DNA from: Gracilariopsis chorda
Lineage: Eukaryota > Rhodophyta > Florideophyceae > Gracilariales > Gracilariaceae
Direction of reading: 5' to 3'
Assembly (NCBI GenBank): GCA_003194525.1
Contig: NBIV01000003.1
Span: 620,001 to 684,000, forward strand
Length of the DNA: 64,000 nt
The notes beneath the pieces were generated by a model. It saw only the letters and a list, made by a program, of their open reading frames with translations. It had not been told where the DNA came from and searched no databases. Below are positions 1 to 10,679 of this stretch, piece after piece (within the stretch, counting starts at the first letter, position 1; every line of letters starts with the position of its first letter). The position numbers were made by a program, and so were the translations under genes.

Positions 1-77
1 CACACAAAAGCAAGACTGAAGTTTTAGTCATGAACCAAGAGCAAAAAAGGAAACAGTTATTCCGCGCGGTGCAACTC

Positions 78-1232
78 TCATCGACTCAGGGAGCTGTCCA
101 TGATGTTGACATCCCTATCAATTCGTTCACAAACATGACTCAGATGTTGAATTCCCTGAAGCTGATCACCTAATAACTGTTTGATAGCAGTAGCAGCAGC
201 GCCGTCTCGAATCTCAACAGCAGGTTGAGTTTGTCGATTCAAAATTGTGGTTTCTGCCAGTTCTACAAGGTCGCTAAGTTTGTCCTTAAACTCGGCAGGT
301 GCTGCAAGTGCTCTTGCAATTGTATCAAGTCGTTTCTTGCGCTCCGTTTCTTTCGGTGTGAGGACGCCACTCGAATCCGTATTCGACGCGGCCAGTTCCA
401 CACTGGATGCTATGCGTAATAGCTTTCGCGCAAGTTCACGATGTCGCCTTCGGCATGCCGCCAATTTAGTGGATATCTCTGTGTCGACGTCACCGTCGAT
501 CTTTTTGATGAGCTGCTCGATTTTGGAAAGCACTACTAGATGATCTTCTATTCGTTTCGTCTGGAGGTTTGACCTCTGTATGAGATCGTCGAATAGATTA
601 GCTTGCACCGGAACGAGACGTGAAGGGTCGGGGTTCTTCAGGACGGCCTCATCCCAGAGCTTCTCATCCATGTTTGCCGCTCGTGAGTACCTGGAGATGT
701 CACCAGGTTGAACATTGTTGTACAGAGCTGCGTGAAACTTGGATTCGGGATGTAATGGATTTAGCTTTTCAATCACTTCTGTCAGTGCGCGGGGGAGACG
801 AAGAGGTTGTTGCGGTTGTGCTATCTGTGGTTGTGATGCTCCAAACATGGCTGATCCACCAAACGCCGCTGCGGATTGACCCCAACCCGATTGACTTTGA
901 GCCCCAAATAAACTTGCACTTGTCTGTGGAGCGCCGAATAACGACTGCGATTGACCAAAGAGAGATTGGCTTTGCGGCTGCGGCTGACCGAAAAGCGACT
1001 GACTTTGTGGCTGCATCTGACCGAAAAGCGATTGTGATTGTCCAAAGAGAGATTGGCTCTGTGGTTGTGTCTGTCCGAAAAGCGACTGCGACTGTGGTTG
1101 ACTGCTGCCAAATCCGAATGACGGGTTCGACTGTGCTGAGACTCCGAAGCCGAAACTTCCTTGCGCTTGACTTGATGCACCGAACCCAAAGGATGTTTGT
1201 GCTTGGCTCGAACCGCCAAAGCTAAACGCCAT
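78..1232 (-). CDS. NUP54: FG-repeat nucleoporin, Nup54/Nup57 type
   Basis: Probable central-channel nucleoporin of the Nup62-Nup58-Nup54 complex, which forms the permeability barrier of the nuclear pore. The first ~140 residues are a low-complexity FG domain with many FGFG and SLFGQ repeats rich in Gln and Ser. From about residue 145 the protein changes to a charged alpha-helical region that reads like the Nup54 family: LNPLHPESKF, then an LYNNV box, EKLWDEAV and NPDPSRLVPV, followed by heptad-like helices to the end. The start at 1232 was chosen because MAFSFGG opens directly into FG repeats. A longer frame to 1352 adds 40 residues of no recognisable character. At 384 residues it is somewhat shorter than animal Nup54. 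Assignment to Nup54 is by motif order from memory and has not been searched. Confidence 0.82.
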   Translation of the reverse strand: MAFSFGGSSQAQTSFGFGASSQAQGSFGFGVSAQSNPSFGFGSSQPQSQSLFGQTQPQSQSLFGQSQSLFGQMQPQSQSLFGQPQPQSQSLFGQSQSLFGAPQTSASLFGAQSQSGWGQSAAAFGGSAMFGASQPQIAQPQQPLRLPRALTEVIEKLNPLHPESKFHAALYNNVQPGDISRYSRAANMDEKLWDEAVLKNPDPSRLVPVQANLFDDLIQRSNLQTKRIEDHLVVLSKIEQLIKKIDGDVDTEISTKLAACRRRHRELARKLLRIASSVELAASNTDSSGVLTPKETERKKRLDTIARALAAPAEFKDKLSDLVELAETTILNRQTQPAVEIRDGAAATAIKQLLGDQLQGIQHLSHVCERIDRDVNIMDSSLSR

Positions 1233-1495
1233 TCTGAAAAGAGAGGTAATGGACAGTAACTGTTTATGTCTTGTGTAGGTGTTTGGTGTCCGTGACGACT
1301 GGGTGAGGATGGTTGATATGATTGGGTGCCAGGTACAGTCTCTGGTTTCCACCGCGTCCGCAGTCTAGTTATACCAAGGGTAGTTTGGAGGCGGGATCGT
1401 TATGCGTCCGGCGTATCGGATGGAAACCTTCGACCTTGCGCGCAGTTGGCGGCGTCTCGTGCGGCTTCTGCAGAGGATCAAATCTGCCCTACGTA

Positions 1496-1546
1496 GGTAC
1501 CGTTGATACCGTTGGTAGCAATCTTACCAACGGTATCCTTCGGTAA
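1496..1546. repeat. Short inverted repeat (stem-loop)
   Basis: GATACCGTTGGTA at 1505-1517 is matched by its perfect reverse complement at 1525-1537, with a 7-base loop. Partial pairing extends outward on both sides to about 20 bases per arm. It lies about 270 bp upstream of the nucleoporin start. A related string, TTACCAACGGTAGCAAT, recurs near 10196. Confidence 0.7.
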
Positions 1547-2680
1547 CACGCAACCCGTTTTGCACGCCCTGCGATGGATGGACTTCTACGGACGGTTTGC
1601 CTTGAATTTTTTTCGAAAATATAGCTTCACTGACGCCAGTTGCAAGACCACGGCGGGATCAGGACTTCAGAAGTTCACAGGCCAGTTTCGCGGTGTGGGC
1701 TTCAGCATAAAGTCCTTCGATCCCAGAGTCGGAAAAGAGCTTACCAGCGCACCCACGGACGCCTTGAGGTAGATTTCAGCTGCCGCAATTGCTTAGAACA
1801 ATGAACCTTCGAGTAGAACTCAGGAGAAACTCCTCCAATTAAACGCAAAAAGGTGACTTGAAGTCTTGCACCCTTGCACCTCTCAAAGAAGTTAGTCGTT
1901 GTTAACCAAGTTTTAAGAACACTGCCCGTCATCGCCCTCATGTGAAAACGCGATAAACAGGTATTGATTGCTTTCACGTACTCTTCACATCTTATGCCGG
2001 TGTTCTTCTATTCAAAGCACCCGAGAAACAAGATAGGGCACCCTAAACCTTCACTGGGTTCTGAGCTAAACTACATACTGTGGCTACGTTTCTCGAAAGG
2101 AAGCACATTTGGTGTGCATCTCTTGGAGGGGCAAAGCAAGATGTGGATCACTGTGTGCTGTGTTGCCAGTGGACATGCAAGACTGGGCGGGAACAACTAC
2201 TGGGTTTGAAAGAGAGACTTGGTAAAACCGTCAAGGCGTCTGAGATGTTTCTCGATTTCCTGCTACGAGAGAAGCAAGTCCAAGTGGACTCCTTTTCCCT
2301 TAACGCAACTATAAGCCCACATTACATGCAACACGATACAGACTGTGATCGCATCTTGAAGCCTCGCGGAATGTAGATGTATAGCCGTGAGCAGGTGCGT
2401 GGTGTCAGGATGTTTCTTACATCCCTAGCAGGACCAATGGCGAGTTTCATCTACACTACTTGTCAAATTACTGGTAAAAATAGATTGGCCCCCCCAGTGA
2501 GAATGCGCAACGGCATGCGCACCAAAGTCTCGTTTACCTGACCCTCAAACATGCTTGTGTCAAACTCTACGCAAAAAAAGTACTGTAACCCTTCCTCCAA
2601 GAACGGGAACGGACAACGCAAATTGTCTATTACCACAACAGGCGGGGAAATTGCGCCGTGTTTGGGGCAGCTGGCGAGCC

Positions 2681-3331
2681 TTATGCTACTCTACCAAGAC
2701 GTACCAAGACGTACGCTTGTCTGCTGCAGCAGCATGCTGTCTCATGGGCGTCTTTCTCTACGAGTTCACGAAAAGGCGCTTCGGGAATGCTCTTCATCTG
2801 CGTCGTAAACTGCTCGATAGTTGTCGGGGGGTTAATCGACATGCTTGTGTCGGTATTGATGTAGCGTGCGTTCGCCCTCGGACATTCGATCTTATAACGA
2901 ATGGTGGCCTCTGATTGAATCTTGTGGAACCTAGATTCGAGCAACTTCGCGCGGATGTTTTGGTGCTGTTCAATATAATGGTTGATGGACTTGTTGGAGG
3001 CCAATTGCATTGCACGGGCTTCGGTTTCATGGAACAAATGAGTTTCCTATTCATCGGAAGGCATGTGTTCGCGGATGTTCAGCATGACGTTGAATGGTGT
3101 GTCTGCAACTTTTTCGGGGGTAAGGAGGGAGGACATTTCGCCAGGCAAGCTGGAGAAGATGAGACATTTAAGATGTTCCTGTTCTTCAAGGTGCTGTTGC
3201 GCTGCTGCAGGATCTGCAGGTATCTGTGTGTTCCCGACGAGATGTTGCCTTCCCGCACTCACGTCACTTCCCTGGCAGCGAGGTTGTCGGGTTAAGAGTC
3301 TGAGGATTTGGAAGGGTTTTCTATCCATCAT
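2681..3331 (-). mobile_element. Degraded gag-like retroelement fossil
   Basis: Neighbouring minus-strand reading frames resemble pieces of a capsid (gag) protein of an LTR retroelement, perhaps Copia-like: a stretch like LKCLIFSSLPGEM and, further on, one like INHYIEQHQNIRAKLLES. No LTRs, pol or target duplication were found beside it. It looks old and broken, with at least a couple of breaks. The family call is tentative. Confidence 0.33.
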
Positions 3332-4012
3332 GTGCTTATCTTGGATTATCAGGCTGATGAGATGAGCGTAGTTAAGAAGTTCGGATGTGATATAGCGAGA
3401 GGGCTTGTTCTGCGCGGCATTTCAGCGAGGAGAGCAAATGAACGAAGAAACGCTTTCCTCGATTCTCACACTGAGGGAGCGAAGGCGCCGATTGTGTTGC
3501 TATGCGCTATCTGACAGATCTTCTTCCTCTTCAGCCGATCATAGATGGGGATCGACAGTCACACTCACAGCTGTCGCTCAGCTTTCTTTGTGAAGGGTTC
3601 AGGCCATCCCTGGCTTGCCTTCTACAGCTCGCTAGCTTACTCCCCACCCTTTCATGTACCTGCAAGGGTAAGGGTTAGCTTTCTACCGTTGGTACACCGA
3701 TGGAGACCCGCTCCCATAGAGTGCACGCTTCTGGGATGCGACTTATGGTTGAAAACTTCAGTCTGTCATATGGTTGGTTTTTCAAGTATTTTTGCGAATG
3801 AAAACGTTTTGGCGCGTTTTCAGGAGAACTGGCTGCACCCTATGAGTGCGGTGGACAGGTTGAAGCGTATCGTAGTTTGCTGCTCCTGGCATCATCAAGT
3901 TACCTGCTGCCGTGAACTATCAACGTTGCAGATGGCGCTGTTGACGATTGTGAGGGAACGCAACTCTACGCAATCACATCAGCTCCTCTCACCGCAGGGA
4001 TAGGAACGTAGG

Positions 4013-5122
4013 ATGGCCGCAATGGCCTCCACGGGGTCCTTGCTTTCGTTCTCAGAGGTCCTCGAGGCGCAACTTGACGATTCTCTTCCTTATCCCACAC
4101 TGAAGCGACTCCTCCGAACATTGAAAAGTTATCACCCCGCATACCCAGATTCCCAGCATCCTGCGTCTGGAAAATACTCCGCTTTGTCCCAAACGCAACG
4201 AACTCAATCGAGACGGAACACCGAACATGAGAGCCAGAACCAGCAACAGGACAACAACAGAAAAGCTGGCAATCAGTCACTCAGAGAACATGAGTCCAAT
4301 ATTGCGATTGATATCGAACATAATTCGATACCGGAACTGAACGATTCCCTGCCAATTCACGACCCGGATGAAAACGAGCGCAAGAAGGAGGACTTGCAGG
4401 CGGTTGCAACTCAGCAAGTTCATTTTCTGCATCCGGCACGAGAAGGAAACGAACAAATCTCGAAGTGTAGAGCTGAGAACCGTCTCAGAGAAGAGCACAG
4501 AAGTCCTCTCAAAGAAATCACCTCTTTGTCCGGGGACAACCCAAAGAAGAGGCCGTATTGCGGGACAACGGCAGGTACTGATGAAAACAACAATACTACA
4601 CCGTTAAAGAGAAGGCGAAGTCGCAGTCGGAGGCGTCCATTGCGTATACTTTCGTCGTCTGAAGAGTCTGAGGATGAATGTGCTTCAATAATGGATAATG
4701 TAACTAACATCCGGAAGGAGTATACGCATCATCGTCGGGCCACAACAAAGGCGTTTTCAGCAAGGAAAGGAAATGAATGTATCAAGGAGTCTATTCCGAA
4801 AGAGGTCGGTGAACTTGTTAACAAGACGATCTACAAGCTAATCAAGCAGAGCGATGGTGGTGGTCATGTGTCATGGTGCGATCTGCGCGGAATGCTCATG
4901 CTACAAAACAGAGCATACGCAGAATTTTGCGGTGTTGTGGATAAGTTGTTCCGACAATCTGATCCACTTGCTTCATGTCCGACTCCAGAGAGCAGTCAGA
5001 GTTCGAAGGGGTCCAAAAGCTGCATCTTCTATTCCAACCGGTTCTGGGACGAAGTGTGGCGCGATTATTTAGAATCTTCAGACGATCCCGGGAGAACAAA
5101 ATTAAGACCGAACAAGAACTGA
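4013..5122 (+). CDS. Hypothetical nuclear protein with conserved-looking C-terminal domain
   Basis: Not recognised. The 369-residue product has three parts. Residues 1-45 are a short helical segment (FSEVLEAQLDDSLPYPTLKRLLRTL). Residues 46-260 are a disordered polar middle rich in Gln, Asn, Glu and Arg. The C-terminal ~100 residues look folded, with LVNKTIYKLIKQ, a WCDLRGML box and FWDEVWRDYL. The middle holds a strong basic nuclear-localisation-like run (LKRRRSRSRRR) immediately followed by LRILSSSEESEDE. A hydrophobic stretch followed by acidic and Ser residues resembles a SUMO-interacting motif. ATG at 4013 is the first in frame and a second Met follows two codons later. A chromatin or genome-maintenance role is only a guess from the NLS and charge pattern. 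Confidence 0.7.
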   Translation: MAAMASTGSLLSFSEVLEAQLDDSLPYPTLKRLLRTLKSYHPAYPDSQHPASGKYSALSQTQRTQSRRNTEHESQNQQQDNNRKAGNQSLREHESNIAIDIEHNSIPELNDSLPIHDPDENERKKEDLQAVATQQVHFLHPAREGNEQISKCRAENRLREEHRSPLKEITSLSGDNPKKRPYCGTTAGTDENNNTTPLKRRRSRSRRRPLRILSSSEESEDECASIMDNVTNIRKEYTHHRRATTKAFSARKGNECIKESIPKEVGELVNKTIYKLIKQSDGGGHVSWCDLRGMLMLQNRAYAEFCGVVDKLFRQSDPLASCPTPESSQSSKGSKSCIFYSNRFWDEVWRDYLESSDDPGRTKLRPNKN

Positions 5123-6013
5123 AATATTCCAGATACCAACAAGGATGTAAAGTAGTCCCACACGTTCTAGATACGTTGTGTGTGCAGCAAGCGCCACTTC
5201 ATTCGGAACATCGAACACCGAAACGCACGGGCTAGTGTCATAGATGCCATCAGATCCGTACTCCACAATGTTCATGAACATGTCCAATTTTTGTCCTTGG
5301 GGCCACTTCCACTCTTTCTTTGAAGTCTCAAAGGCATAACCGTAGAACGGAAACGGAAATGCCAAGCTGCTTGGAAAGGAACTACGGATGTATCATGGTT
5401 ACAAAGGTACCTTCGTATGCATCTCCTGGAATCACAGCACGTGTTGGTGAAAGCTACTTCCATAATAGAGCTTAACTCACCATTGCTACAATACGTGTAC
5501 ACGCTCTAGAGCAAAATAGATGGCGTTGCCCAACAAAAACCCAACCTGAGTTCTGTCGCTCTACGCATCCGTTTGACATATCAGGTACGTAACGAACACC
5601 TTCGCAGTGCGAAGGTGGCACAGTCACGCATATGCTGAGGAAGCGCCGTGAGCCTAAAGGCGTGTGCCTCTCAAAAGAGTTCTTTTCAAAGGCCCCCCAT
5701 CTCACCCCTCTAAAACTCAGCGTGGCCCTGAACCACATTCCACTGGAACAAGTGGTCGCGATGTCACAGTGCATATCTTTATGGAAACACTAATACGTAC
5801 CCCAGATGAGGTCGACTCCAAACTCGCATCAAGCGTCAAGACAAACTATACGTCTCAAAACCAGAAGCGTCAGCCCGTATTCTGCCACAAACCTCTTCTG
5901 GGATCGCAGAAGCCCCAACATGATTATTGTATTATGTGCTTCTGTGGATGCGCACTGACTTCTCGCCTTCTTCCTCTTGTCGGAATTGGATAACCGGGTT
6001 TCACCGTCGAGAG
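5123..6013. other. Intergenic region, no gene seen
   Basis: Separates two plus-strand genes. No frame here has a recognisable domain or credible composition, and no RNA gene signature was found. It presumably contains the 3' end of the upstream unit and the promoter of the membrane-protein gene. Confidence 0.6.
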
Positions 6014-7993
6014 ATGGGCGCCACCCCACCTGAAAACTCCCCTAAGATATCTCGATTCCTGCCATGGAGAAGAGTCCCAAATCGCCGCATCTTGTCGCTA
6101 CCAGAAGCCATTCCTTTTCCGGATCGTATTGCGCCCAACGTTGGATCCAGTAACGCCTCTTCACCTTCAGTCCGATTCTCAAATCAAAGTGATGGGCCGC
6201 GGGGACGACATCGCATGGAAGAAGCTCCCTTCTCAGATGCCATTTCCCAACCATTTCGTCGATTACCACTACTCCAAAACAGAGGGTCGGAGAGCAATTT
6301 TGATCACCAAAAGGGCATTGTTGAAGAACCCGACAACGAACGAGATGTAGAAGCACAACATCCTCCTCAATCGCACCGTTTCAAGTATGATCCACCTGGA
6401 TGGGGTCAGCGACTACTCGTCAGTACCAGGCTCAAAAACAAACTTGAATCAAGCAAAATCATACGCGTTCCATACGCGAGAAGCCACAAGTATACTCTCG
6501 TTTTAACATTACTCTTTACTGGTGCATTTCTCACACCGCAACTTCTTCCCAAGTGGATCGGATTTGAATGGGCCTCGCCTGAGGATCTATGCCAGAGCCC
6601 AGATGACAAGCTCAATGAAATCCACAGACAGGTATTGAACATGACTTTAATTAGAGACGCGAAACATTTCATAGAACAACAGGAGTACACGCTCGACTGC
6701 ATGAATCGTTCTGCGGCAGACTTCTACCATGGAAAAAATGGGAAACCTCCTCGGTTTTTGTGGCCAAAGGAGTGCGATAGCGAAAAGGCAAGGATGGCTT
6801 TGAATGAGACCACTTGCGTCGAACAGAAAACGAATATATGCAAGCGAGTGAACTTCTTCGCACGACTCTTCGTTTCTGTTTCCGGAAACTGTGTTCAGAA
6901 GACTGGTCCAGATTTGTGCGTTGAATCGACAAATGCGGAACGTTCAGAGTCCTTGTACCAGTTGGAGAAGGAACGCAACGCATTCGAGCAGAACTTCACG
7001 GATATCAAAACGGAACCAATTGTGGCTACAGCAGAATCTAAGATCAGCCAGATTATAAACAGGTTGATGTTGCAGGTTGACTTGGCTGCGGACTGTTTCA
7101 TCGTGTATAGCGTCGTTTCAGTCCTGGTTGGAATACCCCTTGTCATTTCAAAGAGGGAAAAAACATCACGAGTGGTCGGTGCCACCCTCGGACTAACAAA
7201 AATGACTTTCGTTATGGTTTTCATCATCCTCTTGTCGTTATACGACTCTGCGTTTTTGATCTTCAGAGATACAGACTTCCCGCGGATGTTTCAGAACTTC
7301 TTGAACGACCCTTGCTACGTAAACCCTGATTTTTCGGCGAGGAGGGTAGGAATGATTGTAGATGTATGCAACAACATTTCATACATCGACCAGCAAAGTG
7401 ATTACATCCTTCAAAGAATGGATAGAGTGTACTATGATACAAGACTCTTCGGGCACTGCAAAGATGATGATCGCGAATTGGCTGTTCATCCCAAGCTAAA
7501 GGCAATGGACAAGATACGCAAAATGTATCGAGAAGGCAACATTTCGAATCCAGGAATCTGCAATGCAACAGAGCTGGATACTCGAACGTCGGTTGCCCCC
7601 GAAAACGAGCGAACGTCGAAATGGAAGGCTCTGATGGGCAGCGGGGTTGTTGCACAGCTTCTCCTAAAGATAGTATTTACCGGTTGGATTATACACTTCT
7701 TGTCGTTCATCGAGCCAATGGTGCTACACAGTGGAAAAGTTGAGCTCTGGGGAGTGAAGTCGAGGACATCCTTGAGTGAAGAAGATGAGAAAGCAATCCG
7801 GCGATTTGCTCGAGACAAGCATCTGCTTCCACTTATATTCTTTAGTACCCTGCTGGCTATCGAAATCGCGCTCTTTGGATATAGTATATACACAACTATC
7901 AGTGGGGCAGGTGAGATTCAGACACACAACAACAAAACCATGCCGCTGACCAAACCTCCAGAACTACGATGCCCATCTGTTCTGGGACTGTAG
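6014..7993 (+). CDS. Hypothetical five-pass membrane protein with Cys-rich lumenal loops
   Basis: Not recognised. Numbering is from the long frame starting at 5927; the Met at residue 30 (6014) is preferred because the first 29 residues look like translated leader. The topology is self-consistent. A soluble Arg/Pro-rich N-terminus is followed by TM1 at ~190-208. A ~180-residue loop then has seven cysteines and N-glycosylation sequons (NMT, NRS, NET, NFT). TM2 lies at ~388-408, with a short basic loop, and TM3 at ~426-446. A second ~125-residue loop has four cysteines and sequons (NIS, NAT). TM4 lies at ~572-598, followed by a charged loop, TM5 at ~633-655, and a short tail with an NKT sequon. 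All Cys/sequon loops fall on the same side, which implies a secretory-pathway or plasma-membrane protein with disulfide-bonded extracellular domains. No enzymatic or channel motif was seen. Confidence 0.72.
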   Translation: MGATPPENSPKISRFLPWRRVPNRRILSLPEAIPFPDRIAPNVGSSNASSPSVRFSNQSDGPRGRHRMEEAPFSDAISQPFRRLPLLQNRGSESNFDHQKGIVEEPDNERDVEAQHPPQSHRFKYDPPGWGQRLLVSTRLKNKLESSKIIRVPYARSHKYTLVLTLLFTGAFLTPQLLPKWIGFEWASPEDLCQSPDDKLNEIHRQVLNMTLIRDAKHFIEQQEYTLDCMNRSAADFYHGKNGKPPRFLWPKECDSEKARMALNETTCVEQKTNICKRVNFFARLFVSVSGNCVQKTGPDLCVESTNAERSESLYQLEKERNAFEQNFTDIKTEPIVATAESKISQIINRLMLQVDLAADCFIVYSVVSVLVGIPLVISKREKTSRVVGATLGLTKMTFVMVFIILLSLYDSAFLIFRDTDFPRMFQNFLNDPCYVNPDFSARRVGMIVDVCNNISYIDQQSDYILQRMDRVYYDTRLFGHCKDDDRELAVHPKLKAMDKIRKMYREGNISNPGICNATELDTRTSVAPENERTSKWKALMGSGVVAQLLLKIVFTGWIIHFLSFIEPMVLHSGKVELWGVKSRTSLSEEDEKAIRRFARDKHLLPLIFFSTLLAIEIALFGYSIYTTISGAGEIQTHNNKTMPLTKPPELRCPSVLGL

Positions 7994-8664
7994 CTATACC
8001 ATTAACCAAACTAAACATTGCACATAGTTCAGACCATTCCAGCGAGAAGAACGGTACAGGCGTGGTCTAAAGAGCACCTACACGTTTTGTCATACGTTTA
8101 GTAGGGACGCGTAATCACCTGATAAACAACGACCCCGCACCCTTCAAAAGGGCATTGTACGTTAATATTGTTCCATCCGTGGTATATTGTTAGACTACAG
8201 TCGAAAGCGTGCTCATGCCATCCACCGTAATGGCCGCGCGCGGATGCGAAACACGAGAACGGTGGTATTCAAAGCATAGCGTAAGAATGAGTGCCTCAGC
8301 TCGTCGATGGCTTGAAAACAAAAATGCTTCGACAAAACTCTTTGTCTCTCTTGTTCGTCGTTCTGGTCAGAGGGGAGTCAACTCAATAGTCTTCTCTTGA
8401 ATCGAGGCATTACAGTACTACGAGGGCACGAATAGCAGCTTAGTGAAGAAATAGCCGTGGAGGGTGATGGATTTGTTCACAATATAAGATGATGCAAGTG
8501 GGAGCGTCGTAGATACCGCTAACGAGAGAATACCCCGGGAAAGAAAGGCCTCGAAGGAAACCATTAGTATATCACAAACAGAACGACAACAGCGGTCGAT
8601 GCATGTACACAATGCTCAAAAAGCTTGAGAACGTTGTCATTGGATGACTGGGCGTTTGGATGAT
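7994..8664. other. Intergenic region between convergent genes, nothing seen
   Basis: Lies between the 3' ends of the membrane-protein gene and the TMX2-like gene. No supported coding frame, RNA gene or repeat was recognised. Confidence 0.6.
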
Positions 8665-9468
8665 TCAGTTTGTCTTCTTATCACTCTGTCGTAAACGTTG
8701 CTGAGCTTCTTGTTCCCATTGTTTTGCTGTGATGAAATGTGTGTTCAAGTTGAGGGCTTCCGCAACATGGGCAGCTTTGAATCCCCTCGACCACTGTTTG
8801 GGCAGATTGCCTCGCTGATCCATAACCGGAATTCTGGCCACTTCCTGGCCTTGCTTGTAGCAGATAACGGTTGGAAGTTGTTTAGACGCAGGTGAAACGG
8901 AAACGGAAAGGGTATCTGCCAGGGTTGGATACTTGGATACATCGACGCGAGCAAAACGTACACGCGGGTGATCATATGCCTTTGCAAGAGATGCGAGCAC
9001 TGGTGCGAGCTGCGAACAGCGAGCAGACCATGTGGCGTGACACCATAGCACGTAGATGGTCTTGTGCTTATTACGCGCAATGCGATCATTGTAAGTGACG
9101 TTGTTAAGGGTTACGATGGATTTGGGCAACTTGTATCGAGGTTGTGGACAAACTGCGTAAATCATTGTCCACAAGGCCAGGAAGACGGCGACAAGTTGTT
9201 TGTCCATGTGCCATAGCAGGACGACAATGGCCACCCGCAAGAACATGAACGCTGAGGATAGATACGCGTCCAGCGTAGGGGCGGAGAGCGTGCGCGTTGC
9301 CATCATGAGAAAAAGGCAAAAGTATATCTGTGCTTCCCGTGTGATTCCAAACATATCTTCTTTGCTAAGTTCATGGGGATCCAGTCGCTTTGCGCGGAGT
9401 CCGACGTATGCTAGAACAAGGGCGACATTGAGCACATAGTACGGGTGAAGAAAGCGGTTGTCTACCAT
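8665..9468 (-). CDS. TMX2: TMX2-like thioredoxin-related ER membrane protein
   Basis: Probable thioredoxin-related transmembrane protein 2 homologue of the ER membrane, a disulfide-family protein with an atypical active site. The N-terminal half has hydrophobic segments (residues ~10-25, 47-60, 70-90, 92-112). A thioredoxin-like domain follows from ~130. The usual CxxC is replaced by SARC in ATWSARCSQLAPVLASL, comparable to SNDC in animal TMX2. RVDVSKYPTLADTLSV and the family stretch SPASKQLPTVICY (with the cis-Pro) come next. The protein ends in KKTN, a C-terminal KKxx dilysine ER-retrieval signal, as expected for this family. Length (267) fits. The ATG at 9468 gives the canonical short N-terminus before the first membrane segment. 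The SxxC site suggests a non-reductase or isomerase-type role, by family knowledge. Confidence 0.85.
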   Translation of the reverse strand: MVDNRFLHPYYVLNVALVLAYVGLRAKRLDPHELSKEDMFGITREAQIYFCLFLMMATRTLSAPTLDAYLSSAFMFLRVAIVVLLWHMDKQLVAVFLALWTMIYAVCPQPRYKLPKSIVTLNNVTYNDRIARNKHKTIYVLWCHATWSARCSQLAPVLASLAKAYDHPRVRFARVDVSKYPTLADTLSVSVSPASKQLPTVICYKQGQEVARIPVMDQRGNLPKQWSRGFKAAHVAEALNLNTHFITAKQWEQEAQQRLRQSDKKTN

Positions 9469-10679
9469 GATGGATTACCAGCGCCAACACTCTCCCCGGG
9501 CTGTCAAGATGGTGAAATGTTAGGCGACGACTTGAGCTCTCGTGTTATTCTTCGCGTTGTGTAGGGCCCGGAAACGAATTACGAAGGAATGGTTCCTGGG
9601 ACAAGCTCTGGCGTTGACTTCCGTCGTAAACCCTTACCAGTTAGTGGTTCGGACAAGCGTGCACGGAAAGCAGCGCCCTCATGGCAGAAACGTCGAATTG
9701 GGACAAAGATGCAGTGATGAAGCGAATTGGCGCGCCGCCACAAGGCGGGCCGGCGGCGTGCCACTTGTTGTATCAAACGTGTCGGACCAATGAACGTATG
9801 ATACTATTGCATGAAGACGTCTGATTGGCTCGCTGTTCATGAGCTTGGCTCAATCTCCTTTTTTTTTTCGTTTCCTCGTCTGGATTCGAAACACTTGCAT
9901 TTTTTTCAAGGCACAGGGGTGCTGCGGTGGAGTTCAAACGTAAACTGCTGGCAAACAACGTCGATGCCTTCGTTGTTGTTGCAACGGCATCGACCGTATG
10001 CGCTGCGACGAAGGACGATGAAGCGTTGACGTTATTCCTTCAGGTAACCTTGTATGCGAAGATAAGAACGTTCGTTGCCTTTGCATTAGAGCTTTACAGG
10101 GCTTGTTGCGGGTGTGTGGATCGGCAACATTCTCGAGCGCCACCTGGCACATTGACCTCACTCCTGTTCCAGGAACGTTAGTGAACAGGCATACGTTACC
10201 AACGGTAGCAATTCCCTTGATTGACGGTTATGAAAAGTGGCACGGTGTGTGAAGAATACCGCAGAACAACGCATGACGTCATGGTCCCATCGAAACGTTT
10301 CAGCTGAAACGCTACAAAGCTTAAGGTCTTTGAGATCTGTGCTCTCCGGCCTCTGATTCGAACCTTTATACTGTACCTTCTCTCCCGTGCTGGCTACGAA
10401 TTCCTAACCGATACTCGTGAACCGTTTCCTCCAGTCACAGGATAACCTGTATTTGCACCGAAAGCTGCAGTCTCTGCATACAACCCGCTAGTGCCAGCCG
10501 GGCAGCAGAAACGCTTACACACAATCGCCTTCGACGCTGTAATATTGTACTGGTGTCGGATTTCCAACAACTGTTTAGTGAAGCCGGAAAGCCATTAGTG
10601 AGTTACCCTTCGTACCACACCCGGAGTCGGCGCCTGTTTTGGCGTAGAACGCTAAAGAGACAGTCCTTGCAGGGGTGGC
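9469..10679. other. Divergent intergenic region with two perfect palindromes
   Basis: Separates the divergent TMX2-like and RBBP9-like genes. No credible gene is present. CATGACGTCATG (10272-10283, containing the bZIP/CRE core TGACGTCA) and CGTTTCAGCTGAAACG (10296-10311) are perfect palindromes 12 bases apart, about 370-400 bp upstream of the RBBP9-like frame. They could be transcription-factor sites. Confidence 0.5.

Larger units (their letters stand above)
1233..4012. other. Intergenic region holding a degraded retroelement piece
   Basis: About 2.8 kb between the nucleoporin and the next plus-strand gene. The only coding-like signal is the decayed gag-like fossil near 2681-3331. A strong small inverted repeat lies at 1496-1546. 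Other short frames here look like chance. Confidence 0.6.

Noticed and set aside
2915-3295. 126-residue plus-strand frame
   Set aside because: Opposite strand of the gag-like fossil. No domain.
10340-10375. tRNA-like TTCGAA loop on the minus strand
   Set aside because: Flanking bases do not form a T-stem and no acceptor, D or anticodon arms could be placed.
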